Shown here: in pieces, positions 43,188-52,358 of the stretch
Layout: the number at the start of each line of letters is the position of its first letter
Position numbering within the stretch: the first letter of the stretch is position 1
Source: Halalkaliarchaeum sp. AArc-CO
GTDB taxonomy: Archaea > Halobacteriota > Halobacteria > Halobacteriales > Haloferacaceae
Assembly: GCF_024972735.1 (NCBI RefSeq)
Contig: NZ_CP087723.1
Location: forward strand, 1,364,001-1,428,000
Reading direction: 5' to 3'
Length of the DNA: 64,000 nucleotides
Program-made: the position numbers and the translations under genes
The notes under the pieces: generated by a model
Database searches by the model: none
Told to the model about the DNA's origin: nothing
The model's input: only the letters and a program-made list of their open reading frames with translations

Positions 43188-43691
43188 TTGCAAATCCTCG
43201 GGTGTCAGGTGGACTGGCGCGCAGACGTTGCCAACCCACCGAAACTCGAAGTCCTGGTAGACGAAATCCCTGCACTCTCGGAGATGCGCTTCGAGCACGA
43301 CGAGGAGCATGGTCTCTGGTACGCTGAACGAGAGGGAATAGCTCGGTTCTTTGCCTGGACCGGTCCAGAGAATGAGGGTGGTTTCGCTGGGCGGAACTAC
43401 ACGATCACCACTGTTGACGGCAAAGAAGTGACGCTCCGCGGGCCATGGTCAAGCCGTGCGAGTGCGATGAACAAGGTCGGATTCGGTCCCTGTGTTCCGG
43501 TACGAATAACAACCGAGCCAGAAGTCCTCGAACGAGGGTTCACGTTCACGTCACGTGCACTCACGTTGGAAGCCGCGAAACGCGCTGTTGATCTGGCTGA
43601 GAGTGCATCTCATCTACAACGAGTCGAGCGGTATCGAGCCAACGAACCCTGCTGGGAGCCCGTCCCAGCGAATCGAGGTGACGAGGCGTGA
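43188..43691 (+). CDS. Hypothetical protein of the small-gene operon
   Basis: A 167-residue protein with a TTG start at 43188, two bases after the preceding stop. It has a mixed fold with YTITTVDGKEVTLRGPWSSR as its most distinctive stretch, followed by ALTLEAAKRAVDLAESASHL as a helix. No motif is recognised. It overlaps the SWIM gene by 4 bases (GTGA). Confidence 0.6.
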   Translation: MQILGCQVDWRADVANPPKLEVLVDEIPALSEMRFEHDEEHGLWYAEREGIARFFAWTGPENEGGFAGRNYTITTVDGKEVTLRGPWSSRASAMNKVGFGPCVPVRITTEPEVLERGFTFTSRALTLEAAKRAVDLAESASHLQRVERYRANEPCWEPVPANRGDEA

Positions 43692-44077
43692 GCCAGTCGA
43701 TTCAGCCGGATATCGAACCACGAACGCTCAGGGCAATCACACAGACGTTCTCCGTGCTTCCCGACATCGGACGAGCGAAGGGTGCTGACGACCTGTACGT
43801 GGTCGTCTCCCAGAGCGGTAAAGAGTACCTCGTTGATGCCCGTGACTGGGCCTGCGAGTGCCCCGACGCCACCCACAGGGACGTTCGGTGCAAGCACCAA
43901 CGGCGCGTTGCGCTCTACACCGGAGAACTCGACGTCGACGAACTCGAAGAGCAGCTCGCGAACACGGCTGACGACCTCGAATCCAGTGCCGCCGAGTTGG
44001 AGCAGCAAGCGCAGGAACTCACCGAGACCGCCAGTGAACTGCGGCATGCGCTTGATCGGCTGGAGGAGGTGGAATAA
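43688..44077 (+). CDS. SWIM zinc-finger protein
   Basis: A 129-residue protein from GTG 43688. Residues 36-70 read LYVVVSQSGKEYLVDARDWA then CECPDATHRDVRCKH, the C-x-C-xn-C-x-H SWIM finger (C56, C58, C68, H70). A long coiled coil follows (ELEEQLANTADDLESSAAEL and onward). SWIM domains bind DNA or proteins. It overlaps the next gene by one base. Such proteins are frequent in haloarchaeal plasmids and proviruses. Confidence 0.85.
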   Translation: MSQSIQPDIEPRTLRAITQTFSVLPDIGRAKGADDLYVVVSQSGKEYLVDARDWACECPDATHRDVRCKHQRRVALYTGELDVDELEEQLANTADDLESSAAELEQQAQELTETASELRHALDRLEEVE

Positions 44078-44478
44078 TGAGCCGCAGACCCCTGGGTTCG
44101 ACCCACGGAGATGCCCATCGAGGGCCTTCGAGTACGGGTGGTCAGGCGGGCCTCTCGACGGAGGCGGTCTACCGAGGGCGACGGGATCCAACAGCGCCAG
44201 TGGGTGAGGAGGTTGAGGTCACCGTCGATGGTGAACCACTGGACAAGCGATATGATCTACTCAGCGCCAGTCCCTCGGGATTTGAATACGGGTATGGTGG
44301 CTCAGGTCCGGCACAGTTGGCAATAGCGATACTTGCCCACGCCTACAACGACGATTTCGCTTGCGAGTGGTATCAACGATTCAAGCGGGAAGTCATCGCG
44401 GAGCTTCCTGAGGACGGCTGGACGCTGACGACAAGCGACCTTGATGCCTGGCGCGAGGGGGTGACTGGCGATGCTTAA
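44077..44478 (+). CDS. DUF6166-like protein
   Basis: A 133-residue protein. VYRGRRDPTAPVGEEVEVTV, LDKRYDLLSASPSGFEYGYG and GSGPAQLAIAILAHAYNDDF match the DUF6166 pattern seen widely in proviruses and mobile elements. The biochemical role is unknown. Its frame starts at the last base of the SWIM gene and it overlaps the next gene by 8 bases. Confidence 0.75.
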   Translation: MSRRPLGSTHGDAHRGPSSTGGQAGLSTEAVYRGRRDPTAPVGEEVEVTVDGEPLDKRYDLLSASPSGFEYGYGGSGPAQLAIAILAHAYNDDFACEWYQRFKREVIAELPEDGWTLTTSDLDAWREGVTGDA

Positions 44479-44653
44479 GCGGTTCATCCGTCTCCAAATC
44501 TGGTGGTTCCGCCGGTTTTACCCCGTGTTTAGGTTCGTCGGACGCAAGACGGGACGAGAGCAGTTCATCGAGACTGCGATCGAGACGAGCGAGGAGAACA
44601 TCGAACGAACGGCGGAGGCACTCGGCATCGAACTGGAGAGTGATGAACGATGA
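44471..44653 (+). CDS. Small basic-aromatic hypothetical protein
   Basis: A 60-residue protein. The first half (MLKRFIRLQIWWFRRFYPVF) is basic and aromatic and could lie on a membrane surface. The second half is an acidic helix. It overlaps its neighbours by 8 and 4 bases, so it is part of the coupled train. No family recognised. Confidence 0.6.
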   Translation: MLKRFIRLQIWWFRRFYPVFRFVGRKTGREQFIETAIETSEENIERTAEALGIELESDER

Positions 44654-45012
44654 AGGCCGTCAAGGAGATCCTCGCCTCGCTTGGTGTCGAGTCCACCGAT
44701 GAGATGACGGCCAACGAGAGCTACACGATAGATGTCGCGGGCTACGAGGATCTGACCATCGAGAAGGTCGGCCCAGATCGTCTCAGCGTTGCGCATCACT
44801 ACGTCCAGCGAGGCGACCTAATGTGCGATCCTGAGATCGTATTCCACACCGACGGCGGAGAGTGGCGGCCGGTTCGATACACCCAGCATCCGTCGGTCCA
44901 TCAACACAATCCCGCAGGAATCGACATCGAGGACTTCGTAACGCAGTGGAGCGAGAACCTCCGAGATCAGGGCTTCGTGGATGCGGCAAAGGAAATGCCA
45001 GAGGGATGCTGA
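44650..45012 (+). CDS. DUF6908-like protein
   Basis: A 120-residue protein. MKAVKEILASLGVESTDEMT, then LSVAHHYVQRGDLMCDPEIV and FHTDGGEWRPVRYTQ resemble DUF6908 proteins of mobile elements. Function unknown. It overlaps the next gene by 7 bases. Confidence 0.7.
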   Translation: MKAVKEILASLGVESTDEMTANESYTIDVAGYEDLTIEKVGPDRLSVAHHYVQRGDLMCDPEIVFHTDGGEWRPVRYTQHPSVHQHNPAGIDIEDFVTQWSENLRDQGFVDAAKEMPEGC

Positions 45013-45230
45013 CGTTCACGAAACACGACACGGCGACGTGCCCCGACTGTGGATCACCGCTGGTCTACGGAACGAAAGAGGAAGCGTCAGGCTGGAAAGT
45101 CTACTACGAGTGTAACGACCGCTGTGGGTTCGAGCGGATGGCGGGCTGGGTGAAGCTGTCCGACATCGAGCATCGTGACGAGGTAAACGAACGCGCCCGC
45201 GAGATGGGCGAACGGTGGGCTGGACCGTAA
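45006..45230 (+). CDS. Small zinc-ribbon protein
   Basis: A 74-residue protein from ATG 45006. TCPDCGSPLVYGTKEEASGW, then YYECNDRCGFERM gives CPxCG and CxxxC knuckles, a zinc ribbon. It is translationally coupled to the upstream gene by a 7-base overlap. Similar ribbons in mobile elements act as adaptors or transcription-factor-like proteins. Confidence 0.7.
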   Translation: MLTFTKHDTATCPDCGSPLVYGTKEEASGWKVYYECNDRCGFERMAGWVKLSDIEHRDEVNERAREMGERWAGP

Positions 45231-45251
45231 CGATCAGGAACCAGCCCACTA

Positions 45252-45488
45252 ATGTTCTCGTCAATGAGGCGTTTCGAGGTCGGTGATCGAGTCCGCGTCG
45301 ACATCCCCGATAGAAACGATCCCGACTTCGACCGCTATCACGGACGAACCGGAGAGGTTGTCGAGGTAATCGAGGACGACGCGGGACAGACAACAGGCGA
45401 CGAGCGGGACTCGCATCTATTCGAGATCGAGTTCGAGAACGGAGACAGCGATCACTTCCGTTGGCGCGACCTTCGACCGGAGGGATAG
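45252..45488 (+). CDS. Small SH3/KOW-like domain protein
   Basis: A 78-residue protein; the ATG at 45264 is a possible alternative start. FEVGDRVRVDIPDRNDPDFD then RYHGRTGEVVEVIED has the pattern of a KOW or L21e-like barrel, followed by FEIEFENGDSDHFRWRDLRP. A nucleic-acid or protein binding role is possible. It lies 2 bases upstream of the next gene. Confidence 0.65.
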   Translation: MFSSMRRFEVGDRVRVDIPDRNDPDFDRYHGRTGEVVEVIEDDAGQTTGDERDSHLFEIEFENGDSDHFRWRDLRPEG

Positions 45489-45490
45489 CA

Positions 45491-45709
45491 ATGGAACTCA
45501 CCGACCGCGAACACGAGGTTGTGACAAACGTCTACGGCGACGAGATGCCCCGCAATCTCCGGGAGATCGAGGCGGAAGAGCTGGTAGCGATGCACGATAG
45601 GGTCTCCAAGGCGGTACAGGCCTCATACGATGACAACGACGTGGATAGTCTCGGCATCCTTCTCCCGCTGGAGGGGAAGATCGTTCAGGTGCTTCATCAG
45701 CGACTATGA
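45491..45709 (+). CDS. Small hypothetical helical protein, last of the train
   Basis: A 72-residue protein from ATG 45491. The composition is helical and acidic (LTDREHEVVTNVYGDEMPRN, EELVAMHDRVSKAVQASYDD). No family recognised. It converges with the nuclease gene on the other strand, 14 bases away. Confidence 0.6.
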   Translation: MELTDREHEVVTNVYGDEMPRNLREIEAEELVAMHDRVSKAVQASYDDNDVDSLGILLPLEGKIVQVLHQRL

Positions 45710-45723
45710 CGGCGATCCCGCGA

Positions 45724-46743
45724 TTAGGTTGACTCCTCCAGTTCCGTCGTGTACTCTGGATTCTGCTGGAGCTTCGAGAACGAGACATACCGGTGGCCTT
45801 GAACAAAGGCGACTGTGCGGTCGGAATCACTCGCCGTCTTGTCGTTCTTGATCGGATGGGTGAGTTCTTCCCCCTCGCGAAGGAAGATTACTTTCTCTGT
45901 GTCACCGTAGCGTTCTGACCCTTCAGCATGTAACTGCTCGACTGCTTTCAGCAGTTGCTCACGTTGTGACTGCGAGAGGTCAGGATGTCCTTGAACCGCT
46001 TCCTTGGTGAGTTCGATACTCTCGATGGAGTCTGTGACCCTCGGAACGGTGGGCTTGATCTCGCCATCTTTGTAAAACGCCATGTACGAGACGGGTTTGA
46101 ACGACCGGTTCGGTTGACAAAAGTAGAGGCCGTGTTTCTGATACTCCGGCCAGGCCTTCCGGGCTGCAACAACGAGAACGCGGTCTTCTCTCCCGCCAAC
46201 AAGGTCCTCATCGTAGATGAACCGGATGAGTTCGCGGAGCAGGAACGCCTCGCGTTCGGTCGGGACGGACATACTCATCTCCGCAGTTCCCACGTCACGA
46301 TCCAGGACTGTTTCGACAGTATCGACGAGGGTGTCGAAGTTCACCCACACGATGCGCTCGTCCTCAATCTCGACAATCTCGTCGGGGATTCGCCCGTCAG
46401 GTGTCAAGACGATCAGTCGCTGAAGCTCCGTCGATTCGTCATCGAGTGCTTTCAGATGGTTGTCCAGTTGCCGTCGGTCAACCGCGTCACGACTGGTTTT
46501 CGTCTCGAACCAGAGTGCTGTCGAACTTCGGATTGCGGCATCAGGTATAGAATCGACACCCGTTACTTGGTTATCGAACGAGACGAGCCCCAGATCAGAC
46601 TCGTCAACGAGTGCTTCGAGGATGTCTTCCGTCAGTTGGTTGTTGACGTGTTCGAGGACAGCGACAATCGTCGACGTCACCCGGTTTTCGCCTTGTGTGT
46701 ACGTCGAGAATAGGGGATTCGGCATACCGCACAGTACAGACAC
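45724..46743 (-). CDS. PD-(D/E)XK nuclease-like protein
   Basis: A 339-residue protein. The active-site pattern is DSIPDAAIRSSTALWFETKT, with D68, E80 and K82 (ExK), followed by the helix VDRRQLDNHLKALDDES. This arrangement is common to restriction-like nucleases. Other segments (VVAARKAWPEYQKHGLYFCQ) are typical of a small haloarchaeal family of unknown role. It faces a wHTH gene just upstream on the same strand with a 23-base gap. Defence or element control is likely. Confidence 0.7.
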   Translation of the reverse strand: MSVLCGMPNPLFSTYTQGENRVTSTIVAVLEHVNNQLTEDILEALVDESDLGLVSFDNQVTGVDSIPDAAIRSSTALWFETKTSRDAVDRRQLDNHLKALDDESTELQRLIVLTPDGRIPDEIVEIEDERIVWVNFDTLVDTVETVLDRDVGTAEMSMSVPTEREAFLLRELIRFIYDEDLVGGREDRVLVVAARKAWPEYQKHGLYFCQPNRSFKPVSYMAFYKDGEIKPTVPRVTDSIESIELTKEAVQGHPDLSQSQREQLLKAVEQLHAEGSERYGDTEKVIFLREGEELTHPIKNDKTASDSDRTVAFVQGHRYVSFSKLQQNPEYTTELEEST

Positions 46744-46766
46744 TCATCTCAAAAAGTCTCGGTCAA

Positions 46767-47036
46767 TTACTCTTCGTGCTGGCCTGGAGTGAGGTCGTCC
46801 TTGTCGAGCTCCCCAACAAGGTACTGACGTCCAAGATCAGTGATCCGATAGAGTCCGTCGCCAGTGTTTTCGACGAGGTCGTTAGCAGCGAGGATTCGGA
46901 TGCGTTGGTTCACGTACTGGCGCGAGTAGTCGATGTTGCTGGAGATCACAAACGGTGTAGCGACGATCCCCGTTTCGTCCAGAAACTCAAGGATACGATT
47001 GTCGCATTGTGACATCCACGGAACTCGGGGCCGCAT
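46767..47036 (-). CDS. Haloarchaeal MarR-like winged-helix regulator
   Basis: An 89-residue protein. MRPRVPWMSQCDNRILEFLD is followed by GIVATPFVISSNIDYSRQYV (recognition helices) and the wing DGLYRITDLGRQYLVGELD, a very common haloarchaeal single-domain wHTH. An internal Met at residue 8 is an alternative start. It is probably co-transcribed with the nuclease at 45724-46743 and is divergent from the NucS-like gene at 47168. Confidence 0.8.
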   Translation of the reverse strand: MRPRVPWMSQCDNRILEFLDETGIVATPFVISSNIDYSRQYVNQRIRILAANDLVENTGDGLYRITDLGRQYLVGELDKDDLTPGQHEE

Positions 47037-47167
47037 AGACCCCTATCGTGGACATACGGCAACCGCGATTTCTATTCTAATCTATTTGACACACGTACGT
47101 AAGTGATTAGATATACGTTCGTATAGTTTTTGTCGGTAGCACTAACAGTAGGAGTCAGAAACGCCAG

Positions 47168-48310
47168 ATGAGGATCTTCGATTTTGATACCGACGTTGAA
47201 CCGCCGCGTACACAGGAGCTGGAGCGCCGCGCTGTCGAGAGTGAGTGGCAACTGGAGTCGTGGCTTCTTGCGAATCCAGAAGTCGTTCTCGACGAACGAC
47301 TGTTGATCTTTGGTCGACAGTATGGCCTCGATTCGGGCTATCCAGACCTGCTCGCGCTCGACCGATGGGCCAACGTCGTCGTTATCGAAATCAAGAAAGG
47401 TCAGAGTGGTTCCGGGAGCGCCAGCGAGGGAAGCATCCTTTCGCAGCCCCAGGAATACGCGCAGTCGTTGAGTGACTACGGGTACGACGAGTTAGACGGG
47501 ATCTACGATGAGCTGAAAAAGAAGGTCCGAAACGGCGAGTGGGATCAGGGCGAGGCGGGTGTCATCGAAGAAACCCTCGCGGAAGCCCACAAGTCAGCCT
47601 TCGGTATCGAGATTGACCAGTCGGCGTTCAACCAGCACCAGCGGATGGTCATCCTCGCGGAACGGATAACGCGACAGACGGAATCAAACGCTCGCTACCT
47701 CCTCGAACAGGGACTCAACGTACAGTGTGTCTCGGTACAGTGGTTCGCTCCATCAGATGACGATACGAACACGACCGCCGAAGAGTACGCTGTCTTGGGC
47801 TCGTCTACAGTCGTCGACTATCCGCGGTCGAGGGTTCAGCCAGAGGACGACACGGTCGACTACTCTGATCTACTCGTACGGGTTCGGGATCACGCCTACC
47901 CCCAGCTGAAAGATGACCTTCACTTGGAAGACCGAACTGACATCGCCAGCCGTTCGACGAAGCGAACGATCTTCTTCGGCTCGAACAATCCGGACCATCC
48001 GACGCCGCTGAAGTACACGATGGATCCCCAGATCGAAGAGGAAGGTATCGTCCACTACAAGCTTGACCTCTGGCAACCGGACCCGGAGCAGGATACCGCA
48101 CTTCGGGAGTTCTTGCGGCAACAGGCCGAGCAGTTGGACGGGTACTCGTTGACCGAGAACCACGCCAGTGGGATGTCCGTCGTCGAAAGAGAACTGCAAG
48201 TTGGCGTCGGCGATGTCGAGATCGTCGCGTTGGCGCAGGAGCTGGTCGACCTGGTGACGAACGTCCACTCGGCGGCGGTCGAGGAGTTCCGGGACCACGA
48301 GGCGTTCTGA
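47168..48310 (+). CDS. NucS/EndoMS-like endonuclease
   Basis: A 380-residue protein. ESEWQLESWLLANPEVV then LDSGYPDLLALDRWANVVVI and EIKKGQS give a PD-(D/E)XK centre, D60, E74 and K76, as in the NucS/DUF91 group. The rest is an acidic helical extension without the usual NucS N-terminal DNA-binding domain. Mismatch or branched DNA cleavage is the family role; restriction of foreign DNA is also plausible here. Upstream DNA is AT-rich and contains CACGTACGTAAGTG. Confidence 0.7.
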   Translation: MRIFDFDTDVEPPRTQELERRAVESEWQLESWLLANPEVVLDERLLIFGRQYGLDSGYPDLLALDRWANVVVIEIKKGQSGSGSASEGSILSQPQEYAQSLSDYGYDELDGIYDELKKKVRNGEWDQGEAGVIEETLAEAHKSAFGIEIDQSAFNQHQRMVILAERITRQTESNARYLLEQGLNVQCVSVQWFAPSDDDTNTTAEEYAVLGSSTVVDYPRSRVQPEDDTVDYSDLLVRVRDHAYPQLKDDLHLEDRTDIASRSTKRTIFFGSNNPDHPTPLKYTMDPQIEEEGIVHYKLDLWQPDPEQDTALREFLRQQAEQLDGYSLTENHASGMSVVERELQVGVGDVEIVALAQELVDLVTNVHSAAVEEFRDHEAF

Positions 48311-48666
48311 GCGTCGGACGGCGACGACGGCCGACCCGTGAGGGTGAACCGGTCGGGGTGGTGGTTGGGCTGTAGGATGGGTAGGAAGGCACTGGGCGGC
48401 TCTGCGCCGTCACGGTGCGCTCCAGGTGGGTTCGCGCACGGTCGGGCTGTCCGGCGTCAGGGCAACCGCGTCAGTCGGATCAGAGGCCGCGCGCCGGCCA
48501 GCAGTTGGCCGTAACCGCCTTTTCCAATATCGGACGTGTATGTATACATACGTACACATGTACGTGCGTGCTTCTACCTCTTCGGGGCTCGGAACCGGGT
48601 TACTATCTCGTCGCCTCAATGCCAACAGAAACGACGACTTCGATCACGTTTTGCTCAGAGCTGGAA
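48311..48666. other. 356-base convergent gap with palindromes, no gene supported
   Basis: It lies between the 3' ends of the NucS-like gene and the restriction operon. Apart from the palindromes at 48538-48565, it is GC-rich without coding character. Confidence 0.5.
48538..48565. terminator. Adjacent palindromes between convergent operons
   Basis: GTATGTATACATAC (48538-48551) is a perfect 14-bp palindrome, followed directly by GTACACATGTAC, almost a palindrome. They could fold as hairpins ending transcription from either side. Alternatively they bind a regulator. Confidence 0.4.
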
Positions 48667-49386
48667 TTACACGTCGTCAGAACAAAACACTAATCGCGTG
48701 CTATTTTCGGCCAACCAGTTCTTGTGGGCGCGGTATTCTGGATCGTACCGCTCTACCAGTGACCAGAACGCCTCGGAATGATTCGGTTCTTGGATGTGGG
48801 CGAGCTCGTGAATCACAACGTACTCGACGATTTCAGGTGGGGCCATCATCAGCCGCCAGTTCAACCCGATCGTCCCGTTCGTTGAGCAGCTTCCCCACTT
48901 CGTTCGTTGATTCCGAACCTCGATACGATCGTATTCGACGCCCATCTCCGCCGCGTAGTGGCCAGCATACTCCTCAAACTGTTCTCGTGCCTTTCGACGA
49001 TAGAACGTCTCCAGAGCTCGTTTCAACGATGTCCGTTCGACGTTGTGCTCCGCAAGACGTATCGTCCGGTCAACGATCTCCGCCGCGGACCGGACTTCGA
49101 CGACGATTTCGTGAGGTTCGCCGAGGAACGGAAACGTCGTCCCCTCCTCGAACTTACGCTCTGGAACTTGCTCACGATACCTGTCGAACTTCCGCTTTTT
49201 CGCAACGACCCAGTGACCGTTTTCGAGTAACAGTTGTTCCGGATCAGCGGAGACTCCTTCCGGAAGGACGACTGTGATCTCGTGGATACCGACATCGATG
49301 CGGGGCTCGGTCGCATTGCTACTCCGTCTAACGTGATACTCGATCGGTTCGTTCGCAACAGTGACCTGGCGATGTTCGCTACTCAT
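48667..49386 (-). CDS. YgjP/DUF45-type metallopeptidase of the second type I system
   Basis: A 239-residue paralogue of the protein at 988-1713. HELAH at residues 193-197, NH at 202-203 and RTKWGSCSTNGTIGLNWRL are conserved. It overlaps hsdR by 4 bases (ATGA). Repetition of the same gene in the same position after two different hsdR genes supports a conserved four-gene restriction module. Confidence 0.88.
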   Translation of the reverse strand: MSSEHRQVTVANEPIEYHVRRSSNATEPRIDVGIHEITVVLPEGVSADPEQLLLENGHWVVAKKRKFDRYREQVPERKFEEGTTFPFLGEPHEIVVEVRSAAEIVDRTIRLAEHNVERTSLKRALETFYRRKAREQFEEYAGHYAAEMGVEYDRIEVRNQRTKWGSCSTNGTIGLNWRLMMAPPEIVEYVVIHELAHIQEPNHSEAFWSLVERYDPEYRAHKNWLAENSTRLVFCSDDV

Positions 49387-52358
49387 AGGCTTCCCGACGA
49401 ACTGGCCGCGTTTTCGATTAAGTAGTCTCGGACGTTCTCAACGAAGTCGTCCGCCTTCACTAAATCCGCTCGGTCGTGATCTTTCACCAGTACGTCAATA
49501 ACGGCAATCTCGATCGCGTTCAACGTCCCGTCGTTTGTGTGCCACCCCTCGAAACTTGTATCGACTTCTGACTCGAACGCGTCGTAGATGTCGCGAGCGA
49601 GTTCTTCTGCGTCGCGTTCGCTACCGATCAGCTCCTCGTGGTGGTCGACCAACTCCGCAAACACCGCGAACGCGCCATCCGAGAGATCACGCTCATCAGC
49701 CTCCTGCTCGACTTCAATAACCTCGCGTTCGAGCTGTTCGAGTGCGTCGACGGCCGCGGGATCGTCCATCTGACCGCTTTGCCATCGCTCGACAAGATCG
49801 GTCACGCGTTCGCTCAGCCGCTTGTAGCGTGGGTTCTGGTTCGACCGAGGGTGAAGGTGGTCTTTGGTTGCGTGTGCGATCGAAGACGCCTGTGCGGCTG
49901 GCTCATCCATATCCTGGACCGCTTCGAGGTGTTCCTCGCCGATTTTGTACACCGGGAATCGGTCCTTGATGTCGCGGACGTCGACGTTGTCCTCGACGAT
50001 CTTCTTCGTCTTCTCCCGCATATCGTCTTCGGGGTTCTCGTCACGGTTGTTGTTCCGGCGGAACGCGACGAACACGCGAGTAAGCCACTGGTACTTCGCC
50101 TGGATACCGCTCTCGATCAGTCGACCGTCAGGTGAGACGCTCTCGTAGAGGTTCTGGAGTCGCCGATACCCCTGCTTGAACTCCCGCTTCTCTGGGTGTT
50201 TGCTCACACGAGCGAGACACGCCTGTAAACTCTCTTGGGAATCCGTCTTTGGGATGTCTTCGAACAAGTCGAGTACGTCTTCGAGTTGATCTTCAAGCGT
50301 CTCGAAAAGCTCTTCTTCGTCGCGAGCAGCGAAGTCACGCGTCTCCTTGTCGTACTGGAGGGCTTCATCGACATTGCGGAACACGCCCTGGAAGTCGACG
50401 ATCTCGCCGTTGGTCTTGCCCTCGGCTGGACGATTCGTCCGGGCGATCGCCTGGAGCAGGGTGTGGTTCTTCAGATTGCGGTCAAGATACATCGTCTTGA
50501 GCACGGGGGCATCAAAGCCAGTCAGGAGCATATTGTGGACGACGAGCAGCTTCGGCTCGTCCTCCTCCCGGAATCGCTTGACAATGCGGCCGCGTTCTTC
50601 GCTTGTCGTGTGAAACTGGCGGATGCGCTCGCTATCCCCCTCGTTCGAGGTGTAGATCACGTCGACCTCCGAGGGATCGCGTTCCTCTATCAACAGCTCA
50701 CCGTACAAGGCGGCGGCTTCTCGACTCGGCGTAACGACCATCCCTTTCCAGCCGTTGGCGTCGACCTTCTCGTCGAAATGCTCGTTCAGCTTCTCGACGT
50801 AGGCCTCTACGCGCGGCTGGAGTTCACCAAGTTCTCGGCTCGTGAACGACTCGGCGATGATTTCCTGTTTCTCCTCGTCTGGAAGGTCGCTAAACGATGC
50901 ATCGAAGCGTTCGTCCATCCCCGCTTCGTCAATATCCCACTCGACATCGTGCCAGAGCGTGAAGAAGACAGGCTTGATCAGATCGTCCTCGATCCCGCGC
51001 TTGATCGAGTATCTGTGGAGACACTCCTCGCCATCGGGGCTGAACTCGCGGAAGGTATTGCGGTCGAGTTCACTCTCACCCTCGTGAACGGGTGTACCGG
51101 TGAACCCGAAGTGATAGCAGTTCGGTAGTGCGGCATCGAGTCGGCTACCAAGATCCTTCTCCATGAAGCGGTGGGCCTCATCGGACATCACCACGACCTC
51201 GTCGTTGCCTTGGCTGTCCGGTTCGACATCCTGGAACTTTTGGATGGTTGTGAGAACGAGCTGGCTCTTGCCCTCCTCGATGAGCTGCTGGAGGTGTTCG
51301 ATGCTTCCGGCGACCTCTGATCGTTCGAAGCCGATGTTACTCAAGTTGTCCCGCATCTGGCTGGCGAGCTTGTCCGTATCGACGATGATGAACACCTGCG
51401 GCGAGCCCATCACGTCGCGTTCGAGTAGGTTCTTCGCTGCGTAGAGCATCGTGTAGGACTTGCCCGAGCCCTGTGTGTGCCAGATCAGCCCGCGGTCGGC
51501 GTCGTCATCGTAGACACGCCGGAGAATACGCTGAACTGCATAGTACTGCATATGGCGGGGAACAATCTTTGCGTCACCGCCCGCAGTGCGCTCGTAGAAG
51601 ACGAAGTTGTCGAGGATGTTCAGTAGTGTCTGTGGGTTGCACAACGCCTGGACGGCTTGTTTCATCGGATTCGGATCCTCGTACTCCGGTGGGGCATCCG
51701 TCCACGGCTCGTAGAACTCTGTGCTAGCACTGACAGCACCATAACGGAGCTCTGTTGTGTCGGCGGCAACGTTCAATAGACCAGGGACGAACAGCCGAGG
51801 AACCTGCTCTTCGTAGCTCTGAAGATCGCTGATGGCGTCGAAGAAGTCGTTATCCTGCGCGAGCGACTTGAGTTCCATCTGTACCAGTGGGATACCGTTA
51901 ACGAACAGCGTCACGTCTGGGCGGATCGACTTGCGACGGTTGACGCGGAACTGGTTGGCGGCAACGAAGTGGTTGTTCTCAATGTCCGCGAAATCGATCA
52001 GGTCGACGTAGGTGGGCTTGGTCGTACCGTTGTTGTGCTTGGCTGCGAACTGTTTACCTGTGCGGAGAAGCTTCTGGAACTTCCGGTTGCCGTCCATTAG
52101 ATCATCGGTGTCGAGGTCACGGCGCAGAGAGTTGAGGAAGCGATCGACGTTAGTTTCGTCGACATCGTCGTTAATGGCCTTGACACGCTCACGGAGGAGG
52201 TTCCAGTAGATAACATCACTCGCTTCGCGGTCGTATTCGGTGTCGAGGTGAGACGCTCCCTCACCGTCGTCGAGGCCGTAAGTCTCCCAGCCGAGGCTGT
52301 CGAGCCACTGGAGGATAGATCCTTCGACGCCAGCCTCGGAAGGGAGTGGATCAGCCAT
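49383..52358 (-). CDS. hsdR: Type I restriction endonuclease subunit HsdR
   Basis: A 991-residue protein. The nuclease domain near residue 140 reads RRKSIRPDVTLFVNGIPLVQ then MELK (PD-(D/E)XK). GLIWHTQGSGKSYTMLYAAK is Walker A, VVMSDEAHRF the DEAD box and ATNRPAEGKTNGEIVDFQG-type motif VI (ARTNRPAEG) closes the translocase. The C-terminal helical part matches the fragment at 1-1007. It translocates DNA and cuts at a distance when methylation is missing. It overlaps hsdS by 8 bases. Confidence 0.95.
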   Translation of the reverse strand: MADPLPSEAGVEGSILQWLDSLGWETYGLDDGEGASHLDTEYDREASDVIYWNLLRERVKAINDDVDETNVDRFLNSLRRDLDTDDLMDGNRKFQKLLRTGKQFAAKHNNGTTKPTYVDLIDFADIENNHFVAANQFRVNRRKSIRPDVTLFVNGIPLVQMELKSLAQDNDFFDAISDLQSYEEQVPRLFVPGLLNVAADTTELRYGAVSASTEFYEPWTDAPPEYEDPNPMKQAVQALCNPQTLLNILDNFVFYERTAGGDAKIVPRHMQYYAVQRILRRVYDDDADRGLIWHTQGSGKSYTMLYAAKNLLERDVMGSPQVFIIVDTDKLASQMRDNLSNIGFERSEVAGSIEHLQQLIEEGKSQLVLTTIQKFQDVEPDSQGNDEVVVMSDEAHRFMEKDLGSRLDAALPNCYHFGFTGTPVHEGESELDRNTFREFSPDGEECLHRYSIKRGIEDDLIKPVFFTLWHDVEWDIDEAGMDERFDASFSDLPDEEKQEIIAESFTSRELGELQPRVEAYVEKLNEHFDEKVDANGWKGMVVTPSREAAALYGELLIEERDPSEVDVIYTSNEGDSERIRQFHTTSEERGRIVKRFREEDEPKLLVVHNMLLTGFDAPVLKTMYLDRNLKNHTLLQAIARTNRPAEGKTNGEIVDFQGVFRNVDEALQYDKETRDFAARDEEELFETLEDQLEDVLDLFEDIPKTDSQESLQACLARVSKHPEKREFKQGYRRLQNLYESVSPDGRLIESGIQAKYQWLTRVFVAFRRNNNRDENPEDDMREKTKKIVEDNVDVRDIKDRFPVYKIGEEHLEAVQDMDEPAAQASSIAHATKDHLHPRSNQNPRYKRLSERVTDLVERWQSGQMDDPAAVDALEQLEREVIEVEQEADERDLSDGAFAVFAELVDHHEELIGSERDAEELARDIYDAFESEVDTSFEGWHTNDGTLNAIEIAVIDVLVKDHDRADLVKADDFVENVRDYLIENAASSSGSL

